From: Methanococcoides sp.
GTDB taxonomy: Archaea; Halobacteriota; Methanosarcinia; Methanosarcinales; Methanosarcinaceae
DNA length: 64,000 bases
Assembly (NCBI GenBank): GCA_021108185.1
Contig: JAIORJ010000133.1
Span: 1-64,000, forward strand
Reading direction: 5' to 3'
The notes under the pieces are model-generated. The model saw nothing but the letters and a program-made list of their open reading frames with translations, did no database searches and was not told the DNA's origin. Positions 63,176 through 64,000 of this stretch are shown piece by piece; positions within the stretch are counted from its first letter, which is position 1, and each line of letters begins with the position of its first letter. Both the position numbers and the translations under genes were made by a program.

Positions 63176-63916
63176 ATGAGCTTTGAAGTGATACCAGCAG
63201 TCGATATGAAAGGCGGCAAATGTGTACAGCTCGTTCAGGGCGTACCCGGAAGCGAGATGATATCCCTCGATGACCCCGTTGAAGTCGCCCTTGACTGGGT
63301 TTCCCAGGGCGCAAGGACACTACATCTTATCGATCTTGATGGTGCAATAGAAGGGAACAGAACAAATGCACCCATTATAAAAAAGATCGTCGAGAAATGC
63401 AAACCACAGGGAATATACATCCAGGTAGGCGGAGGAATACGTTCCTTCGAAGATGCTGCAGCTTTACTCGATATTGGTATTGACAAGGTCATCCTTAGCA
63501 CCGCTGCATTAAAGGATCCCGAACTTATCAAAAGGCTCTCCGATGAATTTGGAAGTGAACATATAAATGTTGCACTCGATTCAAAGAACGGAAAGATATC
63601 CATCGAAGGGTGGACAAAGGAATCAGAACATACAGCAGTAGAGATGGGAAGCCAGTTTGAAGAGAAGGGTGCCGGAAGCATACTGTTCACGAACATTGAC
63701 TCCGAAGGCCTGTTAAATGGAGTGGACCCGAAACCTACTGAAGCGCTTGTCAATGCTGTCACCATACCCGTGATCGCATCCGGCGGTGTAACTACCCTCG
63801 AAGATATTATCACACTGAAGAACACCGGTGCAGCAGGTGTTGTTGTGGGAAGCGCATTATACAAGAAAAAGTTCACATTGACAGAAGCAATAGATATCAT
63901 CAGTGATGAAAATTGA
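63176..63916 (+). CDS. hisA: ProFAR isomerase (HisA)
   Basis: A 246-residue TIM barrel catalysing the fourth step of histidine synthesis. The two phosphate-binding halves are visible. The catalytic acid/base Asp10 lies in VIPAVDMKGGKCVQLVQG, the second Asp in NVALDSKNGKI, and the loops YIQVGGGIRS and VIASGGVTTLED bind the phosphates. The ATG follows AAGGTGACA, ten bases after hisG. Both halves look intact. Confidence 0.96.
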   Translation: MSFEVIPAVDMKGGKCVQLVQGVPGSEMISLDDPVEVALDWVSQGARTLHLIDLDGAIEGNRTNAPIIKKIVEKCKPQGIYIQVGGGIRSFEDAAALLDIGIDKVILSTAALKDPELIKRLSDEFGSEHINVALDSKNGKISIEGWTKESEHTAVEMGSQFEEKGAGSILFTNIDSEGLLNGVDPKPTEALVNAVTIPVIASGGVTTLEDIITLKNTGAAGVVVGSALYKKKFTLTEAIDIISDEN

Positions 63917-63941
63917 TCATCGAAACCGGCAGAGGAACAGC

Positions 63942-64000
63942 ATGAGAAACGCAAAGATCGCACGTAAGACAAAAGAGACGGATATCCAGATGGAACTCGA
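63942..64000 (+). CDS. hisB: Imidazoleglycerol-phosphate dehydratase (HisB), start only
   Basis: Only 19 codons fit in the window: MRNAKIARKTKETDIQMEL. This is the usual HisB start, in which RTTKET is the conserved core, and it fits the hisG-hisA context. The ATG follows AGAGGAACAG, 25 bases after hisA. The catalytic metal motifs lie beyond the right edge, so the call rests on the N-terminus and position. Confidence 0.75.
   Translation, partial: MRNAKIARKTKETDIQMEL

Noticed and set aside
1-64000. CRISPR array, insertion sequence or prophage
   Set aside because: No regularly spaced direct repeats, transposase, integrase or phage structural genes were seen on either strand.

Overview
The window is archaeal and comes from a methanogen of the Methanosarcinaceae. 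I infer a Methanococcoides- or Methanolobus-like species; the sequence alone cannot fix the genus. The evidence is a complete membrane F420H2 dehydrogenase operon (fpoABCDHIJJKLMNO), F420 biosynthesis genes (cofG, two cofH, cofC), methanofuran genes (mfnD, mfnF, mfnE), a probable tetrahydrosarcinapterin synthase, methanogenesis marker 2, archaeal-type ThrRS, TruD, Pth2 and EF-1beta, an intron-containing tRNA-Tyr and a PEF-CTERM surface protein. The DNA is moderately AT-rich. TATA boxes lie upstream of many transcription units, and genes start with ATG, GTG or TTG behind GGAGG- or GGTGA-type ribosome binding sites.

Layout. 1-3.6 kb: a partial RNase HIII-like gene, a long spacer, tRNA-Thr, two small conserved archaeal genes, a truncated histidine kinase and a lone radical SAM gene. 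3.8-8.9 kb: a small acidic protein, methanogenesis marker 2, nifB, and a preQ0 (archaeosine precursor) operon queC-DUF366-queE-queD. 8.7-15.9 kb: a PKD/PEF-CTERM surface protein with a tiny zinc protein, alanine dehydrogenase, and a forward run mptN-like, pth2, transglutaminase-like, truD. 16-18.6 kb: pyrG, a membrane protein and a Trm112-like protein. 18.7-30 kb: a gate-domain membrane protein and the 13-gene fpo operon, read leftward and closed by a strong hairpin terminator. 30-38.7 kb: two orphan genes, then the F420 cluster cofG-cofH1-cofH2-cofC, flanked on each side by a tiny 2[4Fe-4S] ferredoxin translationally coupled to a flavoprotein (a phytoene-desaturase relative on the left, a geranylgeranyl reductase on the right). 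38.8-46 kb: trkA-trkH potassium uptake and grpE-dnaK-dnaJ. 46-49.4 kb: mfnD-mfnF-mfnE, a zinc-ribbon protein, EF-1beta and tRNA-Ala. 49.4-57.8 kb: thiI, a run of very small zinc proteins, a Toprim protein, acylphosphatase, thrS, a PerM-type membrane protein and a large PP-loop/ferredoxin fusion. 57.8-64 kb: an NfnAB/SudAB-type flavoprotein pair, tRNA-Asp, split tRNA-Tyr, a frameshifted S-adenosylmethionine synthetase, and the start of a histidine operon (hisG, hisA, hisB).

How the genes work together. Much of the window supplies or uses C1 and redox cofactors of methanogenesis: F420 is made by cof genes and oxidised by Fpo, methanofuran by mfn genes, and H4SPT by the mptN-like ligase. A second theme is tRNA biology: archaeosine, 4-thiouridine, pseudouridine, Pth2, ThrRS and four tRNAs. 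A third is the ferredoxin-flavoprotein pairs, which fit isoprenoid chain reduction for lipids and possibly methanophenazine.

The points most worth checking are the frameshift in the S-adenosylmethionine synthetase gene, the twin ferredoxin-flavoprotein pairs around the F420 genes, DUF366 inside the preQ0 operon, a near-perfect 22-bp palindrome overlapping a 13-residue leader frame ahead of hisG, and the PP-loop/PUA/ferredoxin fusion. I found no CRISPR array, no intact insertion sequence and no prophage.
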